DNA of 64,000 bases, from the NCBI RefSeq assembly GCF_015355755.1, contig NZ_JACVEE010000004.1:62001-126000 (forward strand), in the 5' to 3' direction. The DNA is from Nocardia sp. XZ_19_385. Its GTDB lineage: Bacteria > Actinomycetota > Actinomycetes > Mycobacteriales > Mycobacteriaceae. The notes under the pieces are model-generated. The model did no database searches, was not told where the DNA came from, and was given only the letters and a program-made list of their open reading frames with translations. A program made the position numbers and the translations under genes. Positions 21,198-30,864 of the stretch are shown piece by piece; positions within the stretch are counted from its first letter, which is position 1, and each line of letters opens with the position of its first letter.

Positions 21198-24100
21198 ATG
21201 ACGGTCTCGTCCGAATTGTCCAATGGCGGGCGCCATCTGGAGCGAGCAGACAACGCGGCATGGTCCGCGAGTTTGCCGGAATCGCTGCGGGACGCGCTCG
21301 GGACACTCGAGGAGGCGTACTTCCGCCACGTCGACGCGGGCGATGTGGACTGTGCGATCACCGGAATCACCCAAATCTTCCGGCGGCACCTGGAATTGGC
21401 GATGACCCGCCCGAAGGGTCGCGCGCTGGTCCGCGTGTACCACCCGGACGATGCGTCCGGGCTGGGCGCGGCGGTTCAGCTGGTGACCGACGACATGGCC
21501 CTGCTCGTGGAGTCCATCACCTCGTCGCTGAGCCGGATGGGTGTCAGCGTCAGCGAGGTCATCCACCCGATCTTCGAGGTCGAACGCGACGAGAACGGCC
21601 GCTTGACCAAGGCCGTCCCGCACGAGGTCGACCGCAACGGCGGAGTCCTGCGCGAATCCTGGATGCACCTGCAACTGCACCCCTCCACCAGCCGTGAACT
21701 GCTGGACCGGATCGAGCAAGCGATGCCCGATGTCGTCGCGGACGTGCGCCAGGTCATCGGCGACACCGACGCCATCCAGGCGGTGCAGAGCAAACTGGCC
21801 GACGACCTGAAGCAGGCCGCCAAAGCCGGCGACGCACCGTTTTCCGCGGGCGATCTGATCGACACGGCGGAGCTGCTGCGCTGGCTGGCCAGCGGCAATT
21901 TCACCGTCCTCGGTTTCGCCCAGTATCGCCTCGACACCACCGAAGAGGGCCTGACCACGTCGAATCCGATGCCTGGCACCTGCCTGGGCGTGCTGCGCCC
22001 GGACGTCGGCACCGACTTCCGCGTCCCGATCAACGGCGGCGACCGCCCGCTGCTCATGCTCACCCAGGGCCTGGTCCCGGCCACCGTGCATCGCTCGGTG
22101 TACCCGTACTTCGTCGGCGTCGCCGACTGGGACGAGCACGGCAACATCGTCGGTGAGCACCTGTTCATCGGCGTCTTCACCGTCACCGCGGTGCACGAGA
22201 ACGTGCTCGACATCCCGGTGATCGAACGCCGGGTGCGCGCGGTCATCGAGGAGAGCGGCTTCGACCTGGATTCGTTCTCCGGTCAGGCCATGCTCGAGGT
22301 CATCCAGTCGTTCCCGCGCACCGAATTGTTCTCCTCCGATATCGAAACCATGCGCAAGACCGCGGTGGCGGTGCTGAACGTCAGCCTGCGCCGCCAGGTG
22401 CGGCTGTTCATGCGCGAGGACAGCTACGGCCGCTTCGTCGCCTGCCTGGTCTATCTGCCGCGCGACCGCTACACCACCCGGGTGCGCCTGGAAATGCAGG
22501 AGATCCTGGTCCGCGAACTCGGCGGCGTCTCCATCGACTACTCGGCGCGGGTCAGCGAAAGCGAGCTCGCCAGTGTGTATTTCACGGTCCGGATGCCGGA
22601 CGCGGATTCCGTCGCGCCCCGCGAAGCCCGCACCCTGGCCGACACCTCCGAACCCAACCGGTTACGCATCCAGCGGCTGCTCGCCGAGGCCAGCCACACC
22701 TGGGACGATCACCTCAACGACGAGGTCAGCACCTCCACCGTGCTGGATCCCGGTGTGGTGCAACGCTATGCGGCCGCCTTCCCCGAGGGCTACAAGCAGG
22801 ATTTCGGCCCCCGGCACGCACTTGGCGACATCGTCCGGCTGGAACGTCTGGCGGAGGGCCGGATCGATCAGCACCTGTACCGCAAGCAGGGTTCGGAACC
22901 CGGCTCGTGGCGGTTCAGCCTTTACATCGGCGGCAGCGGCATTTCGCTGAGCCAGGTGCTGCCGGTACTGCAGAGCCTCGGCGTCGAGGTGGTCGACGAG
23001 CGCCCGTATCAGATCCTCTTCGACCTGCCCGGCGGCCAGACCAGCGAACGCTGGATCTACGACTTCGGCCTGCTCGCCCGGCCGGAGCTGCTGCGCAGTT
23101 CGCTGGACCGCGACCTGGACGCCGAGCTGCTGGAGGCCTCGGCCCGCGCCGATGCGCTCGAAGCCGAAGTGCGCGGTCTGCGTGAACGTTTCACCGATGC
23201 GTTCGAAGCGGTCTGGTACGACCGCGCCGAGGCCGACGGCCTGAACGAACTGGTGCTGCGAGCCCGGCTGCCCTGGCGCGCGGTGTCGATCTTGCGCACC
23301 TACGCGAAATACCTGCAGCAGGCCGGTTTCCCGTACAGCCAGGCCAATATCTCCCGCGTCCTGCTCACCTACCCGGATGTGGCGCGGCTGTTCGTCGACC
23401 TGTTCGCGGCCCGCTTCGATCCCGACACTGTCGACGAGGACGACGCCCAGCAGCTGGAAGCCCAGCTGCGCGGCCGCATCGATGACGTGGTCAGCCTCGA
23501 CGCCGACCGCATCCTGCGCGCCATCCTCGGCCTGATCAAGGCCACGTTGCGCACCAACTACTACGTCACCGATGTCGACGGCACACCGCGCGACTTCCTC
23601 TCGATCAAGGTCGAGCCGCAGCTGATCGCCGAATTGCCCAAGCCCAAACCGCAATTCGAGATCTTCGTGTACTCGCCGCGGATCGAGGGCGTGCACCTGC
23701 GCTTCGGTCCGGTGGCGCGCGGCGGGCTGCGCTGGTCCGACCGGCTGGAGGATTTCCGCACCGAGATCCTGGGCCTGGTGAAGGCGCAGGCGGTGAAGAA
23801 CGCGGTCATCGTGCCGGTCGGCGCCAAGGGCGGTTTCGTGGTGAAGCAGCCGCCCGCGGCCACCGGCGATCCCGGCGTGGACCGGCAGGCGCTGGGCGCG
23901 GAAGGTGTTGCCTGCTACCGGACTTTCATCTCCGGCCTGCTCGACATCACCGACAACGTCGACCGCGCCACCGGCGAAGTGCGCCCGCCCGCGCGGGTGA
24001 TCCGCCGCGACGGCGACGACACCTACCTGGTGGTGGCCGCAGACAAGGGCACCGCCACGTTCTCCGATATCGCCAATGATGTGGCCCAGAGCTACGGTTT

Positions 24101-26162
24101 CTGGCTCGGCGACGCGTTCGCCTCCGGCGGGTCCGCGGGCTACGACCACAAGGCGATGGGCATCACCGCCAAGGGCGCGTGGGAGAGCGTGAAGCGGCAC
24201 TTCCGCGAGATGGATATCGACACGCAGACACAGGATTTCACCGTGGTCGGCGTCGGCGATATGAGCGGCGACGTGTTCGGCAACGGCATGCTGTTGTCCG
24301 AGCACATCCGACTGGTCGCGGCGTTCGACCATCGGCACATCTTCCTCGATCCGAATCCGGACGCGGCCACTTCGTACGCCGAGCGGCAGCGCATGTTCGA
24401 ACTGCCGCGCTCCTCGTGGGCCGACTACGACACCGCGCTGATCAGCGCGGGCGGCGGCGTGTGGGATCGCACCGTGAAGGCGGTGCCGATCAGCCCGCAG
24501 GCACGAAAGGCCTTGGGGCTCAGCGACGATGTGGTCTCGCTGTCACCGCCGGACCTGGTGCGCGCGATCCTGCTCGCGCCGGTCGGGCTGCTCTGGAACG
24601 GTGGTATCGGCACCTACATCAAGGCCAGCACCGAGTCGAACGCCGAAGTCGGTGACAAGTCCAATGATCCGGTGCGCGTCAACGGAAACCAGTTGCGCGT
24701 CAAGGTGATCGGCGAGGGCGGCAACCTCGGCGCCACCGCCCTGGGCCGTATCGAGTTCTGCCGCGGCGGCGGCAAGATGAACACCGATGCGCTGGACAAC
24801 TCGGCCGGTGTGGACTGCTCCGACCACGAGGTCAATATCAAGGTCCTGCTGGACAGCGTGGTCAGCGGCGGCCTGCTGCCCGAACCTGAGCGCAATCCGC
24901 TGCTCGCCTCCATGACCGACGATGTGGCCCGGATGGTGTTGCAGGACAACGTCTCCCAGAACTTCCTGATGGGCATCTCGCGCTTCAACGCGGCCCGCAT
25001 GCTGAATGTGCACATGCGGCTCGTCGAGGATCTGGAAGAGCGGCGCGGCTTGGATCGCGAACTCGAGGCGCTGCCCAGCGAGGTGGAGATGAAGCGCCGC
25101 CTCGAGGAAGGCTCCGGGCTGGCCTCGCCGGAGCTCGCGAATCTCATGGCGCACGTGAAGCTTTCGCTGAAAGCCGACCTGCTCGACTCGGACCTGCCGG
25201 ACATGCAGCACTTCGCCACCCGGCTGCCCGACTACTTCCCGGAACCGCTGCGCGTCCGCTTCGGCGCCGCCATCAAGAAGCATCCGCTGCGCCGGGAAAT
25301 CCTCACCACCATGATCGTCAACGAGATGGTCGACTACGGCGGCATCACCTACGCACACCGGCTCAACGAGGAAATCGGGGCCAGCACAACCGATTCCGTG
25401 CGCGCCTTCGCCGCCGCCAGCGAGATCTTCGGCCTGCACGACACCTGGGCGCGGATCCGCGGGTCCGACACCTCCATCGGCGTTCGCGACGAACTCGAGC
25501 TGGAAACCAAGAAGACCTTGGACCGGGCTTCCCGCTGGCTGCTGAGCAACCGCCCGCAGCCCATCGCGGTCGGCGCCGAGATCAACCGCTACAGCCGCGG
25601 CGTCCGCGAACTGGCGCCGAAGGTTCAGGGCTGGCTGCGTGGACATCACGTCGCCATGCTCACCGACCAGTCCGCCGAGCTCGTCAAACGGGGCGCGCCC
25701 AAGGACCTCACCACCGAGGTCTTCGGGCTGCTCAACCTGTTCCCGCTGCTCGATGTCATCGATATCGCCGACATCACCGACCGCAGCGGCGACGAGGTCG
25801 GATCGCTGTACTACGCGCTCAACGAGCATCTCAAGATCGACTGGCTGCTCCAGGCCGTCAGTCATCTCGAGCGTGGCGACCGCTGGCACGCCCTGGCTCG
25901 CCTCGCCCTCCGCGACGACATGTACGGCTCGCTGCGGTCGCTCACCCTCGACGTGCTCTCCGCCGGTGACCCGGAGGAAACCGCCGACGAGAAGATCGCC
26001 TACTGGGAATCCAAGAACCAGTCCCGCCTCGGCCGCGCCCGCGCCGCCCTGTCGGAACTGTTCGAATCCGGCACCCACGACCTCGCCACCCTGTCGGTGG
26101 CGGCGCGGCAGGTCCGCAGCATGGTCAGCGGCGTCGGTGCGCAGTCGGAGGTCCCGCGCTGA
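21198..26162 (+). CDS. gdh: NAD-specific glutamate dehydrogenase, large (180-kDa) class
   Basis: A 1654-residue NAD-dependent glutamate dehydrogenase of the L_180 class, converting glutamate to 2-oxoglutarate and ammonium. The N-terminal ~700 residues contain the ACT-like regulatory modules. The catalytic domain is centred on [27 protein letters not shown] (near 840-870) and GAKGGFVVK. The nucleotide domain includes [16 protein letters not shown] and [15 protein letters not shown]. The long helical C-terminal domain is complete. In mycobacteria this enzyme is inhibited by the FHA protein GarA; whether that applies here is inference. The ATG follows a GAGGA site. It keeps the ettA-gdh order seen in M. 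tuberculosis (Rv2477c-Rv2476c). A bidirectional hairpin follows. Confidence 0.95.
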   Translation: [1654 protein letters not shown]

Positions 26163-26167
26163 ACTGA

Positions 26168-26213
26168 ACGTCGGTGGGCGCCGGCACCTTTCAGTGCCGG
26201 TGCCCACCGACGT
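26168..26213. terminator. Bidirectional terminator between gdh and the GlsB-like gene
   Basis: A 20-bp stem (26168-26187 with 26194-26213, one G-T pair) around a 6-nt loop starts 6 nt after the gdh stop. It lies between convergent genes, so it can serve both. Confidence 0.8.
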
Positions 26214-26235
26214 AAAGCATTGCCTTGTGGCAGCG

Positions 26236-26505
26236 CTACCTGCGAACGAGGCTGGATCGACTGGCCGCCGCGATCAACACCGCGGCGCAGACGATCTGCA
26301 GAGCCCACTGGGCCCAGTCGATGCCGCTGGTGGAATCGAGCCCGAAAATCAGCGCGACGATCCCGCCGATGAAGGCGCCGAGTGTGCCCAGCGCCCAGGT
26401 CTTGAAGAACGAAATATTCTGCTTCCCAGGCAAAACCAGCCTGGCTAAGGCGCCGACGAGCGGCCCGATAAGAATGGCGAACAACAGCATCCCGAAAATC
26501 CGCAT
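26236..26505 (-). CDS. GlsB/YeaQ/YmgE-family small membrane protein
   Basis: An 89-residue protein with three hydrophobic segments: MRIFGMLLFAILIGPLVGALARL, TWALGTLGAFIGGIVALIFGL and WALQIVCAAVLIAAA. It matches the transglycosylase-associated/YeaQ family found in stress regulons, whose biochemical role is unknown. A longer frame in the same phase extends to 27321 but runs antisense to the MFS gene and is rejected. The start at 26505 is the first ATG of the family-like sequence. Confidence 0.8.
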   Translation of the reverse strand: MRIFGMLLFAILIGPLVGALARLVLPGKQNISFFKTWALGTLGAFIGGIVALIFGLDSTSGIDWAQWALQIVCAAVLIAAASRSSLVRR

Positions 26506-26564
26506 GGGGAGCCTTTCTCGAACCCTGCGCGAAAACCGCTCCGCCAGTGTATGACTCCGGGCCT

Positions 26565-27851
26565 TCAGTCGATACGGCTGTGTAGCAACGGTTTCAACTC
26601 GGATTCGTGAATTGTGCTGGCGCCCAACACCGGTATGCGACGCAGCGCGAGCGACAGGACGCCCGCCACGGTTACCAACGCCGCCGTCAGTGCTACGACG
26701 CCAGGCCAGTCCGCGCTGGTCCAAGCGTGCGCGCCGAGGCTGCCGAACACCGACGAACCGACGTAGTAGGCAAACAGATAGAACGATGCGGCTTGACTGG
26801 TACTGGCTCCGGAAGCGTGCGCGCGAGCTGCCACCCAGCCGCTGGCCAATCCGTGTGTGACGAAGAAGCCGACGGTGAGTACGGCGACCCCCGCGACGAC
26901 GACCGGCAGCCACCCCGACAGGGTGAGCCCCACTCCGGCGAGCGCGAGCGCGCTGCCGACCGGCATGATCGCTCGCCGGCCCAGGCGGTCCGCGAGGCGG
27001 CCGGACACCGTGGAGCTGATCGTGCCGAGCGGATAGACGAGATAGACCAGGCTCACCACACCGACTCCGAGATGGAAAGGCGAACTGGTGAGCCGGAATC
27101 CGAGCGCATTGAAAACCGCGACCAAAGCTCCTACCGAACAGGCGCCGATCACGTACAACGCGAGCAGCGCTCGGTCGGACAGCGCACCGCGGGCCATCGC
27201 CAGAATGTTTCGTGGCCGAGCCGGGCGCGCGACGAAGTTCCGGGAGGCGGGCAGGGTGAGCGCGACGATCACCGCACAGATCAACGCGACTCCAGCGGCG
27301 GCCACCAGCGCCCACCGCCAACCGGCTGCCTCGGCGATCGGCGCGGTTACGAGTCGCCCCGCCATGCCGCCGAGCGCGGTCCCACCGATGTAGAGGCCCG
27401 CCGCGCGGGCGTGCGTGGACGGGTGCAGTTCCTCACGCAGATACGCCGTCGCCACAGCGGGCAGGCCGGCGAGGGCGATTCCGCCCAGCAGCCGCAACGC
27501 CAGCAAGGCATCCCAGCTGGGCGCGAACGCACACGCCAGCGCGATCACGGCCGAGGAGATCAGCGAGAAGTGGATGAGCCGCGTGCGGCCCACCGCCTCG
27601 GACAGCGGCCCGAAGACCAGCAGTGCGAGGGCCAGCGCGGCGGTCGTCACCGACATGACCAGCGTGCTCTGCGCGGGGGAGATACCGAACGCGTCCACGA
27701 ACTCCGGCAGCAGCGCCTGGGTGTCGTAGAGCAGCACGAATGTCGCCATCCCGGCGGCGAACAGCGCCACCAGCACCCGGCGATATCCCGGACTGCCGGG
27801 CAGATATCCCATCTCGATCTGCCGGATCTCCGGCTCGACAACTGCGGTCAC
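26565..27851 (-). CDS. MFS transporter (YnfM-like efflux type)
   Basis: A 428-residue major facilitator with 12 predicted segments. The start FAAGMATFVLLYDTQALLPEF and the loop motif GPLSEAVGRTRLI are typical of the YnfM/arabinose-efflux branch. These proteins export small molecules by proton antiport; the substrate is unknown. The divergent LysR gene (27922) with a 70-bp shared promoter is the arrangement of the ynfL-ynfM pair, so the LysR protein probably controls it. Confidence 0.87.
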   Translation of the reverse strand: MTAVVEPEIRQIEMGYLPGSPGYRRVLVALFAAGMATFVLLYDTQALLPEFVDAFGISPAQSTLVMSVTTAALALALLVFGPLSEAVGRTRLIHFSLISSAVIALACAFAPSWDALLALRLLGGIALAGLPAVATAYLREELHPSTHARAAGLYIGGTALGGMAGRLVTAPIAEAAGWRWALVAAAGVALICAVIVALTLPASRNFVARPARPRNILAMARGALSDRALLALYVIGACSVGALVAVFNALGFRLTSSPFHLGVGVVSLVYLVYPLGTISSTVSGRLADRLGRRAIMPVGSALALAGVGLTLSGWLPVVVAGVAVLTVGFFVTHGLASGWVAARAHASGASTSQAASFYLFAYYVGSSVFGSLGAHAWTSADWPGVVALTAALVTVAGVLSLALRRIPVLGASTIHESELKPLLHSRID

Positions 27852-27876
27852 CCGACGATCCTGGGCCTGCCACCCT

Positions 27877-27924
27877 CATACGTCCAATGTCGGATTTATC
27901 GCATCTCGATGCGCGAAACGTATG
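27877..27924. promoter_or_regulatory. Inverted repeats in the MFS/LysR divergent promoter
   Basis: CATACGT (27877-27883) and ACGTATG (27918-27924) are an outer 7-bp inverted pair. Inside them CGCATCTCGATGCG (27900-27913) is a dyad with 5-bp arms. LysR regulators bind imperfect dyads in such intergenic regions. The inner dyad is the better candidate because the outer right arm overlaps the LysR start codon. Confidence 0.35.
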
Positions 27925-28809
27925 ATGCTGCCTGTGCTGCTGCGCGACCTCGACTGGCTGGTGGCCCTCGCCGACCACCAGCACCTCACCGACACCGCCG
28001 CGATCCTCGGCGTCAGCCAGCCCACCCTCTCCCGCGCCCTGGCTCGTATCGAAGCCGAACTCGGCACCCGCCTGTTCGAACGCGTTCCGTCCGGCGTCCG
28101 CTTGAACCCGAACGGCGAACTCGTCGTCGCCACCGCCCGCGACCTGATCGGCCGCTACGACCAACTCACCGTCGAACTGGCCGCCCGCCTGAACCCCGAC
28201 AGCGGCGTAGTCCGCCTGGCCTTCCTCGATTCGATGGCCACCTCGCTGGTCCCGCAACTCCTGCGCGGCTTCCACGAACACGCCCCCGGCGTCCGAGTCC
28301 TACTCAGCCAGGAACCCCACCACCACATTCGCAACGACCTGCAGTCGGGCGCCGTCGAACTGGCGGTCACCTCCTGGCAGGAGCCAGGCAACTTCGGCTG
28401 GCTTCCACTCCAACGCGAACGCCTGGTCCTCGTCGTCCCCCCGGCCCACCCCCTCCGATCCCGCAAACGAATCACCCTCGCCGCTTTGTCCAACGACGAA
28501 TTCGTCACCACCCCGGTAGGTTTCGGCTACCGCACCCTCATCGACGCCCTCTTCGCCGAAGCCGGAGTAATCCCACGGATCTCCTTCGAAAGCGCCGACC
28601 TCGCCACCATCGAAGGCCTCGTAGCCGCCGGCCTGGGCGTCGCCATCCTCCCCGAACAATTCGCCGGCGCCTCCGGCACCATCGGCCTCCCCCTGACCAC
28701 CCCCGCCGCCCGCCGCACCATCGGCCTCACCTGGCGCACCGACCACCCCCTACCCCCACCCGCCGCCCGCTTCCACCACTTCCTCGAATCCACCTGGCCC
28801 AAGCCCTAA
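27922..28809 (+). CDS. LysR-family transcriptional regulator
   Basis: A 295-residue LysR regulator. The N-terminal helix-turn-helix (LVALADHQHLTDTAAILGVSQPTLSRALARIEAELG, residues 12-46) is followed by the two-lobe substrate domain (VRLAFLDSMATSLVPQLLRGF; GVAILPEQFAG). It is divergent from the MFS transporter and presumably controls it in response to a ligand. Codon use is extremely C-ending, especially in the last third. Confidence 0.88.
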   Translation: MMLPVLLRDLDWLVALADHQHLTDTAAILGVSQPTLSRALARIEAELGTRLFERVPSGVRLNPNGELVVATARDLIGRYDQLTVELAARLNPDSGVVRLAFLDSMATSLVPQLLRGFHEHAPGVRVLLSQEPHHHIRNDLQSGAVELAVTSWQEPGNFGWLPLQRERLVLVVPPAHPLRSRKRITLAALSNDEFVTTPVGFGYRTLIDALFAEAGVIPRISFESADLATIEGLVAAGLGVAILPEQFAGASGTIGLPLTTPAARRTIGLTWRTDHPLPPPAARFHHFLESTWPKP

Positions 28810-28854
28810 CCCAAGACCGTGATCGGTGGGGCCGAGGGGCGGTAGCCTCGGCTG

Positions 28855-29439
28855 GTGCGGAAGGGCTTGCCCGGGCGGGTGATCTTTCTCAACGGGACGT
28901 CGAGTTCTGGGAAGACGACGTTGGCGCGGGCGATCCAGGATGAGAGCGAGAGTCCGTTTCTGCACTGGGGGATCGACACGCTCTTCGCGATGGTGCCGCC
29001 GAAATGGGGTGGGGGACTGGACGGTCCGCTCAGTCGCGATGGATTCTGGTATGACCGGGCCGAGCATGATGTGGATGGGCATCCGCTGGTGGTGGTTCGG
29101 TATGGGTCGTCGGGTTTGCGGATGTTGCGTTCGGGCTGTGCGGCGGCTGCCGCGTTCGCGCATGGTGGGAACGACGTCGTTGTCGACGAGATGCTGCTCA
29201 GTCCGGAACTGATGCCGTTGTGGATGTCGGCGCTGTCTGGCCTCGATGCGCTGGTTGTGGCTGTGAGGTGTCCGCTGGAAGTGGCCGAGCAGCGGGAGGT
29301 CGCGCGGGGCAATGAGCGGGGGCTGGCTCGTGGTCACCTGCGGACTGTTCATCGGCACGATGTGCGCTATGACCTGAGTGTCGATACCAGCACGGCAACG
29401 CCTGCTGAACTTGCCAGAACCGTGCTCCGGCGGGTTTGA
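28855..29439 (+). CDS. Chloramphenicol phosphotransferase-like P-loop kinase
   Basis: A 194-residue P-loop protein of the chloramphenicol phosphotransferase (CPT) family. Walker A is NGTSSSGKTTLA (residues 12-23). HWGIDTLF follows in the position of the CPT substrate aspartate. VRCPLEVAEQREVARGNE is the arginine-rich lid, and a YDLSVDTST ending matches the family. CPT phosphorylates the 3'-hydroxyl of chloramphenicol, but most homologues act on unknown small molecules, so resistance should not be assumed. The gene uses G/T-ending codons strikingly more than the C-ending genes on both sides, which suggests a separate origin. A GTG start is chosen; no strong ribosome site is seen. Confidence 0.75.
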   Translation: MRKGLPGRVIFLNGTSSSGKTTLARAIQDESESPFLHWGIDTLFAMVPPKWGGGLDGPLSRDGFWYDRAEHDVDGHPLVVVRYGSSGLRMLRSGCAAAAAFAHGGNDVVVDEMLLSPELMPLWMSALSGLDALVVAVRCPLEVAEQREVARGNERGLARGHLRTVHRHDVRYDLSVDTSTATPAELARTVLRRV

Positions 29440-29631
29440 GGCGCGCCGTCGCAACGCCCCTGTCCTGCCCGCGGCGGCAGACATTGCAATACTGGGTGCC
29501 GAGATCGATCTGCGGCCCGGAGACTTACCAGGGCCGGGGAGTCGGAATGTTCGAAGTCCAACGATCTCGCCGGATCGCCTAGGGCAGCGTGGCAGGGCGA
29601 GTGCGGCGGGCAACCAATCGGAGGTACCACG

Positions 29632-30096
29632 TTGACGAGTTCGGTGAACGGGAATGGGCAGCAGCCCGGTGCGGTGGCCTTGCTACCCAAGCGGTTCCAC
29701 GCCAAGGTGGAGGTTCGTTGGTCGGATATGGACGCGTTCCAGCACGTCAACCACGCCCGCATGGTGACATTGCTGGAGGAGGCGCGGATTCCGTGGCTGT
29801 TCGACGACGGGCGCCCCACCGTCGCATTGCGTGAGGGTTGTGTACTGGCCGACCTGCACGTGAAGTATCGGGGCCAGTTGCGCCACGAGGACACTCCGCT
29901 CGATGTCGCCATGTGGATCGAGCAGCTGCGCGCCGTGGATTTCACCGTCGGCTACGAGGTGCGGGCCGCGGGTGCGGCGCCGGATTCGCCGCCCGCGGTG
30001 ATCGCCTCCACGCAGCTCGCGGCGTTCGATATCCAAACGCAGCGGCTGCGCCGGCTCACCGAGGGTGAGCGCGAATACCTCAGCGAGTGGATGTAA
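29632..30096 (+). CDS. Acyl-CoA thioesterase, hotdog fold (Rv2475c-like)
   Basis: A 154-residue 4-hydroxybenzoyl-CoA-thioesterase-type hotdog protein. The motif VRWSDMDAFQHVNHARMVTLLEEAR (about 26-50) carries the usual catalytic Asp and the substrate-facing HVNHA. It hydrolyses an acyl-CoA of unknown chain. TTG is accepted as the start because GGAGG (29620-29624) sits 7 nt upstream and no ATG/GTG fits. It occupies the position of Rv2475c after gdh, although four genes are inserted here. Confidence 0.82.
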   Translation: MTSSVNGNGQQPGAVALLPKRFHAKVEVRWSDMDAFQHVNHARMVTLLEEARIPWLFDDGRPTVALREGCVLADLHVKYRGQLRHEDTPLDVAMWIEQLRAVDFTVGYEVRAAGAAPDSPPAVIASTQLAAFDIQTQRLRRLTEGEREYLSEWM

Positions 30097-30168
30097 TCCG
30101 CCGTCGAAGTTCGGTCCGGTACGGCAGAGTTGTTGTGAGGGTATGGATTTCGTGAGGGCAGGGATTCG

Positions 30169-30837
30169 GTGAAAGCAGAGCAGCGCGTGCTGTACGTGTC
30201 CGATCCGGCCGAACGGGAAAATCTGGCCACCTTCCTGAGCCGAGCGGTCCGCTTGGACCCAGCCGCCGTGGTCCGCCTGCGCCGCCGCGATGCGACTCTC
30301 GTATCCGCTTGGGTCGCAACCGGTTTCGAAACCCTCGCGGTGCGCACGGTAGTCGCCGAACTCGGCGTCGACGATGTCACCGTGGGCGCCGACCTGGTAC
30401 TGGCCGGCCTTCCCTCCGGCAGCCCGATCGACCTCGGCTACTCCATGGACTCGGCCTGGCGCGGCGCCCTCCCACCCACCGACGGCTTCGCCCACGTCGA
30501 CGACGTCCCCGCCCGCACCCTCGTCGAACTCGCCGAACGCGGCGCGGAACTCGCCAAAGAACACGGCAGCTCACACGGCCCACCGGCCGCCCTCCTCGAC
30601 CAGACCGTACTCACAGTCTCCGCTCCAGGACTCGAAGTCGAAGTCCCCATGCGCGTCGTCTTCGCCCTCACCGCAATGGATTTCATCCCCCACTCCGGCG
30701 AAAAAGCCGAATCCCGCCGCATCCCACCCACCGAAATCGTCCGAGTCCGCGCCACCCCCACCTGGCTGCGCATCGACGCCCGCTACGGCTCCGTCGCCCG
30801 CCGCCGCGCCGGCGCCATCCCCCTCTTCCCCAACTAA
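30169..30837 (+). CDS. Conserved hypothetical protein (Rv2474c-like)
   Basis: A 222-residue soluble protein with no recognised catalytic motif. It begins MKAEQRVLYVSDPAERENLATFLSRAVRLDPAAVVRLRRRD and alternates short hydrophobic strands with acidic/Ala-rich helices. By position, just after the thioesterase, and size it corresponds to the conserved mycobacterial protein Rv2474c, whose function is unknown. The coding sequence is unusually C-rich in its second half. A repeat array begins 27 nt after the stop. Confidence 0.75.
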   Translation: MKAEQRVLYVSDPAERENLATFLSRAVRLDPAAVVRLRRRDATLVSAWVATGFETLAVRTVVAELGVDDVTVGADLVLAGLPSGSPIDLGYSMDSAWRGALPPTDGFAHVDDVPARTLVELAERGAELAKEHGSSHGPPAALLDQTVLTVSAPGLEVEVPMRVVFALTAMDFIPHSGEKAESRRIPPTEIVRVRATPTWLRIDARYGSVARRRAGAIPLFPN

Positions 30838-30864
30838 CGCCCACACGAGGCAATCGATCCGTGC

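Noticed and set aside
24543..26207. 554-codon open frame on the minus strand inside gdh
   Set aside because: It is an antisense shadow of the conserved GDH C-terminal domain, with no family-like motifs.
28855..29439. Chloramphenicol resistance determinant
   Set aside because: The protein is of the CPT family, but most members have other substrates; resistance cannot be claimed from sequence.
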